A stretch of 64,000 bases of DNA from Epiperipatus broadwayi (GCA_028023455.1 JAQFVV010012420.1:3782001-3846000), one strand, 5' to 3'. Counted from the stretch's first letter, positions 34,896 through 47,550 are shown. Notes: a model not told the origin generated them from the sequence alone. Numbers and translations: made by a program.

Positions 34896-36320
34896 TGCTT
34901 ATTCTAAAAGAATAGACAACGCACTTTGAATAGTGGCAACTAACCCAACGCCTAAATCCACGACTAGCTCAGTTGTTTGTAATCACTAATAGATTATACT
35001 TAATTAGTGGTTAAAAGACTTGATAAAGAATTTGTTAAAAAGAATTTATAAAAAGAATTGATAAAAAGGAATTGATAAAAAGAATTGACCGACAAATAAA
35101 GTTTAATTTTAAAGATAATTTATTAACTAACATTTATTTACTAAATTTAAACATTTTATAATTCTAATAAAACACACGCATATTTTAAATTAACATTTCT
35201 AAATAGTCTAAATATTCCTATAGATTCAATAACAGAACACTCTAATTTCATTAATAAATATTGGTAGAATGATCACGCACATATTAACTAATGCACACAC
35301 ATAATAATGATAATAAAGGACTACATAGCATTTGAAATTTAATCACACACATATCAATAGTTCATTTATGTATGATATCGAGTTCATATAATTAGACTCT
35401 TGGAGGATTCGCACGAATTAATGAAATGCAATGGCTATTACAGTATAAACGAAAATAAGCAAATGTTTTACCTAGGATTTTGAACGTAGATTTAACACTT
35501 TGTTTTCTTCCTGTATGAATGGTTCCAGTATGAATGCTTCCAGCCGGCTGGGACGTTTCCTTGCTGAGTTTCCTGATTTTCACGATTATTGCTATCGGAG
35601 ACAATTAGATACGGACGGAAATTTTCTAAGATGTTAAGCTGACATTATTTCACGGGCAGATCTGCTGTTTTCATAGGACATCTGGGCTGGAGGTGAACGT
35701 GCGTTCCAAAATATTCTCAGCACTGCATTTCGCTTATTAACTGACTCAATTAATTTCCGAACTGCACTCTCTCAATAACTTTGTGAACTGATTGTCTCAC
35801 CTCAATTAATTTGTGGAACTGCCTTACTGTCCGATAAAAAGCTCTATTTATACCTGCGCCTTGTTGTCTTTCTGATATCTCCGGCAAAGATCTGTTGTCA
35901 AATTCCTTATCAATTAATCCTTTGATAAACGTGTTTTGGAAGATTGCTTAATTAGTAATAGCCATGCAGAGATGTTGTTTTATTTTATTAATAGCCATTG
36001 CCGTGTTTTTAATGATAATCTTCTTTTATTTCGCATACATTTTATTTATTTACAAAACTCAAATATATACGCACATATATTTTAATACAATTTACTATTT
36101 AGTTTTAACATTATTTTTTCTTTTAATTAAACTGGAATGAAAAGAGATTTGTATATTTATATTTTTACGAATACTAATAAAAACTATTTAATTCCTATCT
36201 TTTTCTAAAACAAACTGAATAAACTCGTCAACGTTTAATTTTATGTTTTTCTTTTACGAAAGATTACTTTAATAATAATTTTAGATAAAAATTATATGTG
36301 CCTATATCAATATAGGTACA
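34896..36320 (-). repeat. Right LTR-like arm, - orientation
   Basis: 1,425 bp, the inverted copy of 30871-32306. Read on the minus strand it starts TGTACC at 36320 and ends AAGCA at 34896. Just inside, the sequences of the two arms stop matching after about ten bases (GCTGGCGCCC against GCTAGCGCTC). It carries its own inward TATA box. Confidence 0.85.
35845..35852 (-). promoter_or_regulatory. TATA box in right arm
   Basis: TATAAATA on the minus strand, the counterpart of 31339-31346. It drives transcription leftward into the element, converging with the left promoter. Confidence 0.6.
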
Positions 36321-36649
36321 ATATAGATGATGATAGTGATTATGATGAAAACAACAAAGTATTAATAGTGAGTGTAAATATTATTAATCATTATAAAACA
36401 TAATCTTAATTATTTGCATAATTATTTTCAACTTGAAAACCTTATAAATTTTTCATTTGAAAATGGTTATACCAATAACTAAGTTCTTCTGTGTTTTTAA
36501 TAGTTATTAGTAATATTCATTATCATTGTTTAATACTTTTTTTTTTTGTATTATTACAATAATTAATCTGTAAAGAATATTTTATTTGATTTTCATATAT
36601 ATATAATGGGTTTATACTTATAAACATTAACTTACTGTTTATTTTTTAG

Positions 36650-36739
36650 ACTTCAAAAAATTAAGAATGATAAAAAGCAGAAGGATTTACAAAGAAAACA
36701 AAAGATTTCGGAAAACAGAAAACATTTAGCAAATGTTAG
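36650..36739 (+). CDS. CNOT4: CNOT4 exon, residues 71-100 and part of 101: basic helical linker
   Basis: A 90-base exon between the acceptor ATTTTTTAG and the donor TTAG|GTAATT, phase 2 on both sides. It completes Glu71 and reads LQKIKNDKKQKDLQRKQKIS then ENRKHLANV and two bases of Arg101. This Lys/Gln-rich segment is the helical linker between the RING and the RRM in all CNOT4 proteins; ENRKHLA.VRVVQKNL is nearly invariant. The exon lies 329 bp downstream of the inverted-LTR element, which has not damaged it. Confidence 0.95.
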
Positions 36740-37540
36740 GTAATTTAAAATAAATCCAAGCATATAATTAAATATTTTATAAAAAGTTTTTTTTTAAGTA
36801 AATATTGCATGCATGTTTATTAGTATAAATATTGTGGATGTCAAAATTAGAAATAAAATATTTTTAGTTTTATTCATACTTGATAGCACTTGTGACAAAT
36901 TTTCCATTTCCTATGAAAAAATTAATTAACTTATATTTGATTAAATTTCCGTCTACTATATACAAATATCAATAAAAGTTTGACAAAAATTAACCATTAT
37001 TTATTTTGAATGTATGAAACTATCAAATGCAAAACAATACAATTTCTATTAATATTATAAGTCAAGTGGAATATGATAGTAGTCCTAAGGTGGACAGCAT
37101 TTTTCAAGATAAGGACTATATAATTTTTTCCAATGTTGCGATTAACTATCTATAATATATACAATGGTCAAATATCCAATATAAAAATAATTATTTGTTC
37201 ACAATGTTGTTATTGATATATACTTAATATAATAATCAATCTAAATAAAATTGAAACAAACAATGAAATATATTTACAATTATTTAATTATCAACCTTTC
37301 TTTCATCTCTTATTGAGACTTTTTCCAAGATATAAAGTTTTATACATCACATAACTTATTAATTACATTTACTTCACATATTAGACATTATTTTACCTTC
37401 AACAATATAATTAATATTATACATATAAACGTATAAATAAATGACAAAATAAAAAATACATAAAATAATAATAATAATCTTTACTATATAAATACATATA
37501 TTTTTATATACCTATATAAATAAATATTCTACTCGCTTCT
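36740..37540 (+). other. CNOT4 intron 5, first part
   Basis: A+T-rich sequence with no recognisable feature before the Penelope-like relic. Confidence 0.55.
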
Positions 37541-37558
37541 CCTTTTGTAAACTCTCAT

Positions 37559-37900
37559 TCACAATTCTACCCTGATTTTTATACCATAATTTTTTAAATC
37601 TGGACCTTTAACTATATTTACACATCTATCCAAATTTTTCTGAATGTATAAAGCTTCATAACATATCCTTTTTCGATAATCTTCAACATGTCTAATATTC
37701 TTCTCAAACTCCATTTTATGACCAGTATCTAAATAATGTATATGTGGTCCTGACCTAAAATCTCCTATTAATCTCTCTATCATGTTTCTTCCCTCTATCA
37801 CTTCTCATTTGTTTTGTCTGTTGTATCTATACCTTATTACAACTTTCACATTCAATTTTATAAACCATTTCTCCCTTACTATTAATACCACCTATCCTAT
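37559..37900 (-). pseudogene. GIY-YIG endonuclease end of the Penelope-like element
   Basis: From about 37900 the minus strand reads GEMVYKIECESCNKV followed directly by a stop codon (TAG where the family has a Tyr codon in YIG). It then continues as ERLIGDFRSGPHIHYLDTGH, RKRICYEALYIQ and CVNIVKGPDLKNYG. The VYKI.C..C, the H.....GH and the EA..I blocks are those of the GIY-YIG nuclease domain. The mutated YIG and the frame shifts show loss of function. Confidence 0.75.
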
Positions 37901-37943
37901 TTGTATTATATAATCATCTATTCAAAGACTTACTATTTTCTCA

Positions 37944-38293
37944 AGCTATTCTTACATTATCTGGTAAGTTCTCTCCTACTAGCTTTTTATACACTTCCCT
38001 TGAATACAAAATACATCCACTTATAATTTTATATTTATTCTTATCATACTTAATTCTATTTATATTTTGATTTCTAAAAATAGTTTTAAATACCTTTCTT
38101 TTATATTTTATTTTTTCGAGCTATTCTTACATTATCTGGCAACTTCTCTCCTACTACCTTTTTATACACTTTCCTTGAATACAAAATACATCCACTTACA
38201 ATGTTTATATTTATTCTTATCATACTTAATTCTATTTATATTTTGATTTCTAAAAATAGTTTTAATTACCTTTCTTTTATATTTTATTTTAAC
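37944..38293. repeat. Tandem duplication of 175 bp within the Penelope-like relic
   Basis: AGCTATTCTTACATTATCTGG occurs at 37944 and again at 38119. The following sequence, including ACACTT(C/T)CCTTGAATACAAA and TTTTGATTTCTAAAAATAG, is repeated with few changes. The duplication copies the segment between the RT and the GIY-YIG parts. Confidence 0.85.
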
Positions 38294-38532
38294 ATAATCA
38301 TTCTCTATCTCTATTTTTTTTTCTTTTGCTGCTTTCTTATCTAATGTAAGTTTATCATTCTTTAACTTAAATCCCTTTAAAACCCCTACTTTTTCACACC
38401 ATGGCTGATATGACTTTGGATCAATTAAACCTCTAATTTTTCTATCTTTAAAATAATGCTTTATGACTATTTCATTCATCATGCCTCTCTTAACACAAAT
38501 ACCTAAGTATTTTAATCCATTTATCTCTTTCT

Positions 38533-38787
38533 CTACTGTAAATCTAATTTTATATTATTATTAAATTCATTAAAAACCTTATCAATACTTGTGCTATTTC
38601 TAATAACAATAATGTCATCAACATACCTATTATAATATTCTATAAATCCTTTATTCTTTATAAACTCAATCACTATACCCTTCTCTCTACTACTTCCAAC
38701 TACTGACGATAATATCTCATTTATCAAACACCCCATAACCCATCCCTTTTCTATACTCCAGAATTTTTCCTTATATTTAAAATACAA
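38533..38787 (-). pseudogene. Penelope-like reverse transcriptase core
   Basis: An 84-codon frame: FKYKEKFWSIEKGWVMGCLI near its start and YYNRYVDDIIVIRN at residues 51-64. YVDD is the metal-binding RT motif. The next frame downstream (38162-38482) contains a basic post-RT region. The frame is interrupted on both sides. Confidence 0.75.
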
Positions 38788-39660
38788 AGCCTCATTACCA
38801 TTAGTAATGTTTCATTAAAAATATATATCCAATCGTCTGACAAAACATTACATATTTTCAATTTAGTCATAACTACTACTATGCTTTCTTGGTATACTTT
38901 GGTACATTTTCTCAATATCAAATAATGCAATTATTCCATTCCTATTTAATTTAATATTACATAACTTATTAACAATTTCTTCAGAATTTTTTATATTTTC
39001 CAATCCCAATTACTTCTACAATCTTTTTATATACCAAATTACATATACTGTTAAGTATATAATTATTAAAATCCAAAATTACCCTTTTTAACATATTCTC
39101 TTATGTGTCTTAATCTTTCCTACTATACACAGATGCTCAAAACTTGTAGAAAATAAACATATATATTCCTTCTCGTTGATTAAATTCTTCATTTTCATAT
39201 AATTCAACAGGAATTTTTATCTTAATTTAATCTTATTTCCAGGATCTTTACTTATTTTTTTATATTATTGTTTAACCATATCTTAATGTATTTTACTCTC
39301 ATAGTCCAACTCATTTAAAATTACAAATGTTTATCCTCACTTGTTACTATTAAACTTTCTTTATTTATCTTCTCAACAAATTTATATATTGTAGACTTTT
39401 TTTTCTATTCCTTATTATATTTAATTCTTTTATTTACTACATTATTAATTTTTGACTGTAATTCAACTTTTAAATCACTCTTTATATTTGCTGCTTCTAC
39501 ACTTATAATAGTTGTCTTTTGAACATCACTATTTACAAACGGCATATATTTAATTCCTTTATTTAAAACATTTGACAGTTCAATATCAAATTTCATATTA
39601 GATAAATTTATAAAATTATTCTCTTCTTTTTTACTCCATTCACTTCTACTAGACATTATT

Positions 39661-41986
39661 TAATCCATTTTTAACTATCTGTTTATTACACATAATAAAA
39701 TATCAAAAAAAATTTAGTATAAAATACAAATTTTAAACATACAAATATGAAAATTTATTAAGTTGCTGAAGATTTGCACTGCTTGCTGGGGTATATAATT
39801 ACTATGCGCTGCTTTTGAACATTTCTAAGCAGTCTTCTGTGAGATAAGATGTTCATGACAGTTCTATGGGAATGTTAAATAATGAATCATTGGCTTTTAG
39901 AAATGCTTCTTTTATTATTTCTCCATATACGAAACATTTCTTATAGTTTGTTAACAGATAACTTGCACAAAATGGATGCAACTGTTGCAACTTTAGATTT
40001 AATAATGGGTTTAATAAAATATGATTGGAGGCTGGTTAATTGTGACTTAAATTCGTTAACTTCCATTTGCTTAATTCATTTCTTAATGGAAATTATTTAT
40101 CAAAACTTGCATGCATGGTTTTAAAATATCTTTTAACATTTTCGGTTTTTGAAAGTGACACGCATGAAAAATATAACACACATTTTGCACTTACCATTGT
40201 AAAGAAAAACTAATTTTCCCATTCTGTATTAAAATTGTATTTTTCTTTTTTTATATATATTTCAGACATATATCCCTCTTTTAATAAAAATTACGATAAA
40301 GTGGTATATATAGATATAGATTATTTTTAATAATAAATTACTTAAATCAGTATGCTATGTCCATGTGCAGCCATTCATATGCATTCATGCCTATTAATTT
40401 TGCCTGTTCGGGATCGCTAATTGAAACAGCATCAATTACATTTGAATAACAAGAGAGACAGTGTAGTCTAATAATATAGTTTATTAAGTTGTATTTACAT
40501 ATATACACTTATTAGTAGTGCCATAAAAGCATACAAAATAATAAAAGGTCAGTCAATCTGTAAAAAGACAACCTAGCTGTGCTTTCAATACTTTCAGAGG
40601 CAAGAATCTCTTACTTCCTTTAATCAGTGATTTGGGGCTTTACATACCTATCTATTTTCTATTGTTTTTTTGGAGTGCTTGGTATTTATGTCATATATAG
40701 TCTAATATTAACAAACATGACCATACATAGATCAGTTTGAGTGCACAAAATTCCTAGTATGGTTCTACTTTAATGATTACTAACTGGTAAAATTATTAGA
40801 ACACATCTTTATAATATTTACTATATGCTTGAATAATCTCTTCTATTTTATTATACAATTGTAACCATAACTTAAAATATTTTTATTAATACAACATTTA
40901 ATAATGTCAATAAATTATACCAAAATACATACATAACATATTGTTTATTAATACAAACATTTGCCATAATTAATATATAAATATATACACACATTATTAT
41001 TTATCAACACTATTAATTCAATTACAAATATATAAATATGCACTACAACATAGTTTTTATATGTATGCATCCATGCTGTAATATAGCACAGTGTGCCTAT
41101 CGCAACAAAAAAAAAAAAACTTTTTCACGATTGATTGAATGTTATTTAGTATATGGCGTCTTTGCTGAGCTCGGGGTTTATATTTTAGCTGTTGAATTTT
41201 ATAATAGGCATCATTATGCATTTTGAATGACTCTATACAACCCAGTTGATTGTAAAGAGCTGATTTTCAAGTGTAAAAGCCTTTTATGTGCAACAAATGT
41301 ATTTTTTTAATGTAATCTAATCTAGTATAATGCAGTGTTGGTTACTTTTTTTTTTTTTTTTTAATTCAGGCTGTCACTCCAAAATTTCTTAGCAGCCCAC
41401 TGATGAATTGTGATCAACATTTTAGCCTAACCTTGTATCAAACCAATAAAGAATAATAATACCAATAAGATTATTTTTAATAATATAAAAAATTAAATGC
41501 TGCTTCAATTAAAAGTCTGGAGACATACATCTTTCTAATGCTAAAGCAATCAGGAATAGATAACAGACTATTTCAAGGTTAAAAAGTGAGAACAGTAAAC
41601 TTTTAATGCTATTTATAAGGAATGTTGTATGTAGTGAAACCAAACATCTGTAATCGAAAATTATTTTCAGGATTCAAGCCATAAAAATTCTTGACTGTTT
41701 TTACTTTGGTTAAGATTAGTAAGCAGATGTTTTGCTAACACTTAATAAAAAGAACAGCTAATAGTGATTAACATTTGTCACTATTTTTTATACTAATTAT
41801 GCTTTTTATTCTATATATAGAAACTTTATATACTTTATTTTATTATGTCGGGCACACCTAAGTTAATAGATCTTATTTCTTTGGGCCAAGTGCTATATAG
41901 ATATTATTTATCGAAAATCTGATATAGTTGATTGCATTAAAATTAGATTAAGATTTACCGTATATTGTTCCAAAGTACGTCTAGCT
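39661..41986 (+). other. CNOT4 intron 5, non-coding
   Basis: A+T-rich, with a poly-T run near 41350 and short open frames (39882-40124, 41038-41226) that resemble nothing known to me. No element recognised. Confidence 0.5.
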
Positions 41987-42263
41987 CAGGGGTCTCCAAC
42001 CCTATGCCCGTGGGCACCATGGCGCCCGCAGACCACTTTACGTGTGCCCGCCGCTTTCCGAATACGATAAAAAATTATTTATCTGGTACAAATAAATGTA
42101 ATTTTTAAAATTTCTTATAAATTATTGTATTATATTGTAATCAAATTATGTGTATTATTAACAATATCCAACTATAAATTTACATTGAAAAAATAAATGG
42201 TGCCCGCCACCTGGCCGGTATTATAGAATGTGCTCTTAAGTTCAAAAAGGTTAGGGACCCCTG
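41987..42263 (+). mobile_element. Small hAT MITE of a second family
   Basis: Ends are CAGGGGTCTCCAACC and GGTTAGGGACCCCTG, imperfect terminal inverted repeats. A perfect 8 bp target duplication, GTCTAGCT, flanks it (41979-41986 and 42264-42271). The ends are the classic CAGGGGTCTCCAACC type of hAT (Charlie-like) elements. Subterminal GCCCGC motifs occur at both sides. It is 277 bp with no coding capacity. Confidence 0.95.
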
Positions 42264-42271
42264 GTCTAGCT

Positions 42272-45200
42272 AGATCTTTTGAAAAGAGTTGATCAGTCAT
42301 CAAAATTTTATTTTCAGAAACACTTGACAAGATTGGTTGAATTCAAAGACTTCTACTTCCAATTATTCTTTATGAAATTCTGAATTCATGAGGGTTTTAA
42401 ATAATTTTTTTTAAAATAAATTTTTTTCATGTTCTCCAGTAGTTTGTGTGGATGCTTTGAATATTTAATGGGGGAATAATCATTAAATATTTTTGGTAAA
42501 GACATAGTCATCAATCTTTATTGCGGAAAATTATTGGCAGATGATTAGAAAAATGGAGGGGGAAAGTTAGAAAGCTTTCAGGATGTCAAAATATATAAGT
42601 TGATAGGATAGATATTAAACAAATTGCTTCCTTATTTTACTCAATTTCTTATTATGTAAAATATATAAAACTCAACATTTTGATTGTTCAGCAATCTTCT
42701 TTTAAGATTAATCAAAACATTCATTTTACACAAGGCATTTAAACATGGCTAAAGTTAAATGTCTTGAGGAGAGAATTTGCTTGATATTGAATGAAATGTG
42801 GTATTAAAAGAAAGTATTGTTTAAATAATGTATTTTAATATGATAGAATTGGAAATTTGTAAAAAATAGAGTTAATTATTAAGAAACTTACAAAACAGAA
42901 TATGGATTAAATTGAATATGTGCTTAGAAGGAAAGGAATTACATAAAATATATTAGATGATCGTAAAGGAAGAACAAGAGATTTTTAAAAAGGGATTAAT
43001 TTACTGTATTGTAGAAGAATGGATAAAAAAATTTTATTAAGATAGTTGGACTAATGTGCAGATCTTTTTTTTTTTTTTGCAATAACTTATGATGATAATA
43101 TTTTGCAAAAAAAAAAAGAAATCAAAGGAATGCTGATATGTTCAAGATTTTCAACAGCATTTGTTGATAAAAAGTCTTATCTGGTAGCCTGTATTATTCA
43201 GAAGAGCTTGAAATTCTTACCTTAGAAGATGTTATCAGTTTTGGTATTTGCTACTAGTATTTTGTTGGCAATACTGTTGCTTGTGTGGTAGGGGTGGAGG
43301 GTATTACAATAACAACCTTGAAAAATTTAATGGTCTGATTCCATTATCAAAATTATACTGAGATTTTGATGATTTTTGTAATGTTGGCGATGCTTTAGTC
43401 CAGTTTTATGAGTGGTTCTATAGAAAGATGGAGCTAGCAGAAAAACTTGTGCCTTATCCTCCAACATGATTGAAAATCTGAAGTAAGGTTGTTGTTTTTT
43501 TCAAAATTTACTATTTTTGCAATAATCAAAATAAAATGACAAATTTTCTCGACATTATTGAGACTAAGATATACTAAAACAACTTTATTAATACTAAATA
43601 GATTTACAAGGGAATATACTTTTTTCCCCAATAATTATTACTCAATTTTCCTAGAAATATATTATAATGGTATGGAATTGGGGTGGGTGGGTGATGAGAT
43701 TAAATCATTATCCCTATTAAATACATAAAATTAAATAAATATAAAAGGAATAAAATAAAGGAGCAAATGTCTTTGTAGATGAGCATGGAATAAAACTACA
43801 TAAGTAATTATAATAACTATGTAATTATAACAACATAATTAATTATAATAACATAAGTAATTATAATAACTAATAATAAACTCTTTAATGAATAGTCATC
43901 CCTTGACTGGATTTAAAAGAGCTACACTACAAAACAAGCTACTTATCTAGCCATTACCAAACTTAGGGCAGAATATATAATTATTTAAATGCACATACTT
44001 AAGTGTTAATCTATCAGTCATAATAAAAAATAATGTTGAGACACTTGTACGTGCTGATCATCATCAATACTCTGACCATATGGTACCATTAGTGTACAGG
44101 TCAACTATAACTTAATTCCTAATACAAAAACAAAATGCAATGAATGGACTTTAAAGCTGATACCTTTACACCATCCAGAGTAATCATCTGGATATCAAGA
44201 TATAAACATAAATCCCTACATCCATATAGCTAACCATTATTGCTCTAAACTAGTTCATAACTGATCAAAAGAAGGCTAAATATAGCAGCTTATTCTTCTA
44301 AATAATTTTACTGGGATAATTTTAAAATCCCTAGAACACTAAGCTGTAATGAAATCAAGTCGCACACTGCCAATTCATAGAACAGATAACTGAAGGAATG
44401 AAGATATACACTAGAATATTTTTTAATAAATTAATTAATTAGTAATTCAGAAAATTTTAAAAAAAAAATGTCATGATAATATGATAATTCAAAAGTATAC
44501 ATTTTTATCGAAAATATAATTGCACATAGCAAAAATGATTAATCATTTGCTTTTTATTCATTAATTTAACTTTTTTTATCATTGAGTTATTTTCTTTTCA
44601 ATAAGTAAAATTAAAACAACTTTTTAATCAGAGATAAGGAGTTAAATTAGTTTAACACTGTATAATTTTGGATGGAAAATAATATAAAACAAAAAAAAAA
44701 AACATTTCAAAAGAAATTGTTATCTTAAAAAAATTATTCATTATGAATAAGTATTATTTATAAAAATAAAAATTTACCTAACAAAGATAAAATTTTGAAT
44801 TGTCTAAAATCATTTCTAATTTTAGAAGGAAAATAAACATATTTCAATTGAAAAAAAATACTAACAAAATTATTAATTATTATCAAGTGTTACTTAATTT
44901 TGAAATTTCTTGATAAATTTAAATATAATGTGCACATTAAATAAAATACCTTTAACTAAGGTTTTTTTTTTTCTTTTTGAGTCGTTCTTTAACACTTGTA
45001 ATTTTCAGTTAGCATGTACGTTTTCTTCTTGTAGGCTTTTTAATTCCAGGTCAATGTACACAGATAATTTAACCATTCTCCATAGAATTTTTCAGACTAA
45101 CACATAAAGAGTAAATTTTCCAAGTCTGACTGAACACCTAAAATTAGAGGCACTCATGCTCTTGATTGGAGACAAGGTTTGTTGCAGATTATTTCAGGGA

Positions 45201-46100
45201 TATTTTTTATTTTGTTTACATTTTTTCCAGGGAAGCAGGTTACATGGAAATAGATGATGTTTAGCTTTTAGCTAAACTTAGCACATGGTTGTTTTCATTT
45301 TAGAAACTTTTTTTTACAGCTAAACTTATAGTGTGCTCATACAACTAAACTCTCCTATTTTTTAAACAGCCTGATTAAAAATGACTTCTTACAAGATGCT
45401 GAGATCTTCTGGTTTATCCACTTACCTTTTTTTGGAATAATTCTGTCTCCTACCAACCACAATCCTCTCTCCTACATGACAAAATTTACAACTAACCAAT
45501 TAGTTTTATTTTTACAAAAACAATTGTTCAACTATTTCCTTTTTTTTTTTTTTGCAAAACAAGTCAAAAAAAATTCTTTTGTACCTATTTTTATTTATAC
45601 CAAAATAAGCTAATCTTTTAATTATCTGTGATTTAGCGAAAGAGAAAAGAGAAAAAAAAAACAACTCTTGACTAATTAAAATAAATTTAACAAAAATGTT
45701 AGAACTTTATTATTATTATTATTTTCTTTTTAAAAATAGTATTAAACATAAAACTTTATCTCTTAAAAAGTTAAAATTAAAAATTGTTAAATAATTTACT
45801 GAAGACCATTTTTTTTCTTTCAGTGCTTTTCAAAACTAAAATTAAAACTGGTAAATAGATAAAATTATTGAAGAAAGAAAACAAAAAGAAATTATTTATC
45901 TCATTTTATATTTTTCTCTTCTGCAAACATTTACAAATTATAATACATTTCAAATATTCACGTTATGCTTAAAATAATATTTGAAAATTCTCATATCGTG
46001 ATGAAGAAAATATTTAAATAAATATCCATTATTATTATTATTATTATTATAAGAAAAAACGTGGGAAAATTAAATATTTTCCCATTAATTAAATAATTCT
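42272..46100 (+). other. CNOT4 intron 5, non-coding
   Basis: A+T-rich, with homopolymers and TAATTATAA-type low complexity near 43800-43880 and an (ATT)n microsatellite at about 46027-46051. No gene or element recognised. The longer open frames here look like chance. Confidence 0.5.
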
Positions 46101-46109
46101 AAATTTAAG

Positions 46110-47120
46110 AAGCTTGTAATATTGACATGGCCAGAGTTAGACTCTGTCCACAATCTTAATATACCAAAACAATATGATATATAGATTAATCATTTGATAA
46201 TGCGATTTTATTATCAACATTTGTAATTGTTTTGACGAGACATTACAGCAAAATTTGGCAATGAATTCTACAGCATGGTAAAAGCATGGCCAGTGAGACT
46301 ACCTTTTAGCGTGCTGAGGAAAAAATTATATCTGCTTTCATGGAAAAAGATCTGAATATTATTTATAAATGTTATGTTGATGATAAGGTGACATATGTCT
46401 CGAAGGAACCATTGCTCAAATGCGTGAATTACTAGCATAAGATTTGACCTTAATATGGTCTATTGAGCACAAAAACATCTCACAAGGCTAAAGTTTTTAT
46501 ACTTATTAATCCAGAGAAACAAAAACAAGTTAAATTTATAAAACGATTATAAAATCCACTTTATGTTATAAGCACATTCTCGCTACTATCCCTAACATCC
46601 TATGACCCATAAGCTATCTGGACTCAAAGGCTTCCTAAAAAGAGTATAACTCTTTGCAAATAGGAAGCTGATAGAAAAACGAGTATGGATTCCTATATTA
46701 AAGATCTATGCAGCATAGTTTATGTCAAAAATATTTTAAATATTATCAAACAATTTTGTGAAAATATAGAACATCTTGCCCAACCCCTGGCAGAAACTAA
46801 ACTACGAATTGGCATGCCTTACATCCTAAATGAAATGAAAAAGATTTGCATACTAACGTTCAACATCAGTTTTTACACATCACCCTATTCTTAATAGATT
46901 ACCAAAGGAGGACATGCTGCTGATCATATATAAAATTCCATGCAGCAACTCTGCCTGTACTGCCAGCCGTATATTATGGCATATCAAGAGCTAATATCAC
47001 GAGTAACGCAGCACCCTAAAAATAATTCTCAATATAAATACGTCTTCTTGAAGCATACACAGTGTTTAAGACAAGTATTCAACCCGCTAATAGTGCATGG
47101 AGCAGGATGACAGAGAAAGA
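46110..47120 (+). mobile_element. Second Penelope-like relic, strongly degraded
   Basis: On the + strand near 46310-46420 one frame reads EEKIISAFMEKDLNIIYKCY then VDDKVTYVSKEPL, containing the catalytic YVDD of Penelope-like reverse transcriptases preceded by a weak MASETT (the family has MGSP). About 500 bases on, at 46905-46960, comes DMLLIIYKIPCSNSAC, the VYKIPC..C block that opens the family's GIY-YIG nuclease. Stops are frequent. It lies in the opposite orientation to the relic at 37541. Confidence 0.6.
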
Positions 47121-47550
47121 AAGGTAGAGGCACCTTAAGGATATAATTAACAAGAAAAAAAACAGCTTCCAGTTATGAAGTAAATGGAATATGTAAATAT
47201 CTAATTTGAAAAAGCACCTATGTGATCTCATTGTTTAAATAAAGTGGCAGATTTAATCTATGAGAGCTATGATTCTGGTGGTCACCATCGAAAGTGCACT
47301 TAGTTGTGTGTAATTTGTAAAAAGAAAAAACCGTTTCATGTTGCGCTCATAATAAACGTTTAGCAATCTAATCACATTTGTGGATTTTCAACATTATTAT
47401 AGTAAAGCTTATATTCCAACAATTTATAGCCATTGAAGGCATTGACACTACTTGCAGATAAGATATATTTCTAATTTTTAGTGACTGAAATCCCAAAGAT
47501 GGAAATAAAAAGACAAGAAATTTTGTTGAATAGTGTGACAGTCAGATGAT

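Larger units (their letters stand above)
30871..36320. mobile_element. 5.45 kb element with long inverted LTR-like ends
   Basis: Two nearly identical repeats of 1.43 kb, 30871-32306 and 34896-36320, face each other. Each begins (outermost) TGTACCTATATTGATATAGG and ends (innermost) TTTAGAATAAGCA, that is, TG...CA. Each has a TATAAATA promoter pointing inward. ATAT borders the element on both sides (30867-30870 and 36321-36324), a possible 4 bp target duplication. Between the repeats lie a primer-binding-site-like sequence, a 245-codon gag-like ORF, A+T-rich tandem DNA and a unit with two 90 bp direct repeats. LTR features in a terminal-inverted layout are not usual for any class I know. The insertion is in CNOT4 intron 4 and ends 329 bp before exon 5. 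Confidence 0.8.
37541..39660 (-). mobile_element. Penelope-like element with GIY-YIG nuclease, degraded
   Basis: On the minus strand, in order: an N-terminal segment FINLSNMKFDIELSNVLNKG (the NLS...L...vL.kGl motif of the family), an RT core with EKGWVMGCLINEILSS (the family's kG..MGs..s motif) and YYNRYVDDIIVI (catalytic YVDD), and finally GIY-YIG endonuclease remnants. Many stops and shifts separate the pieces, and a 175 bp tandem duplication lies inside. Penelope-like elements combine exactly this RT type with a C-terminal GIY-YIG domain. It is antisense to CNOT4. Confidence 0.8.

Noticed and set aside
43434-43631. 65-codon minus-strand frame
   Set aside because: No domain or repeat match; length is expected by chance in this composition.
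46024-46055. Regular ATT repeats considered as a structured array
   Set aside because: A plain trinucleotide microsatellite without spacers; not CRISPR or a minisatellite.
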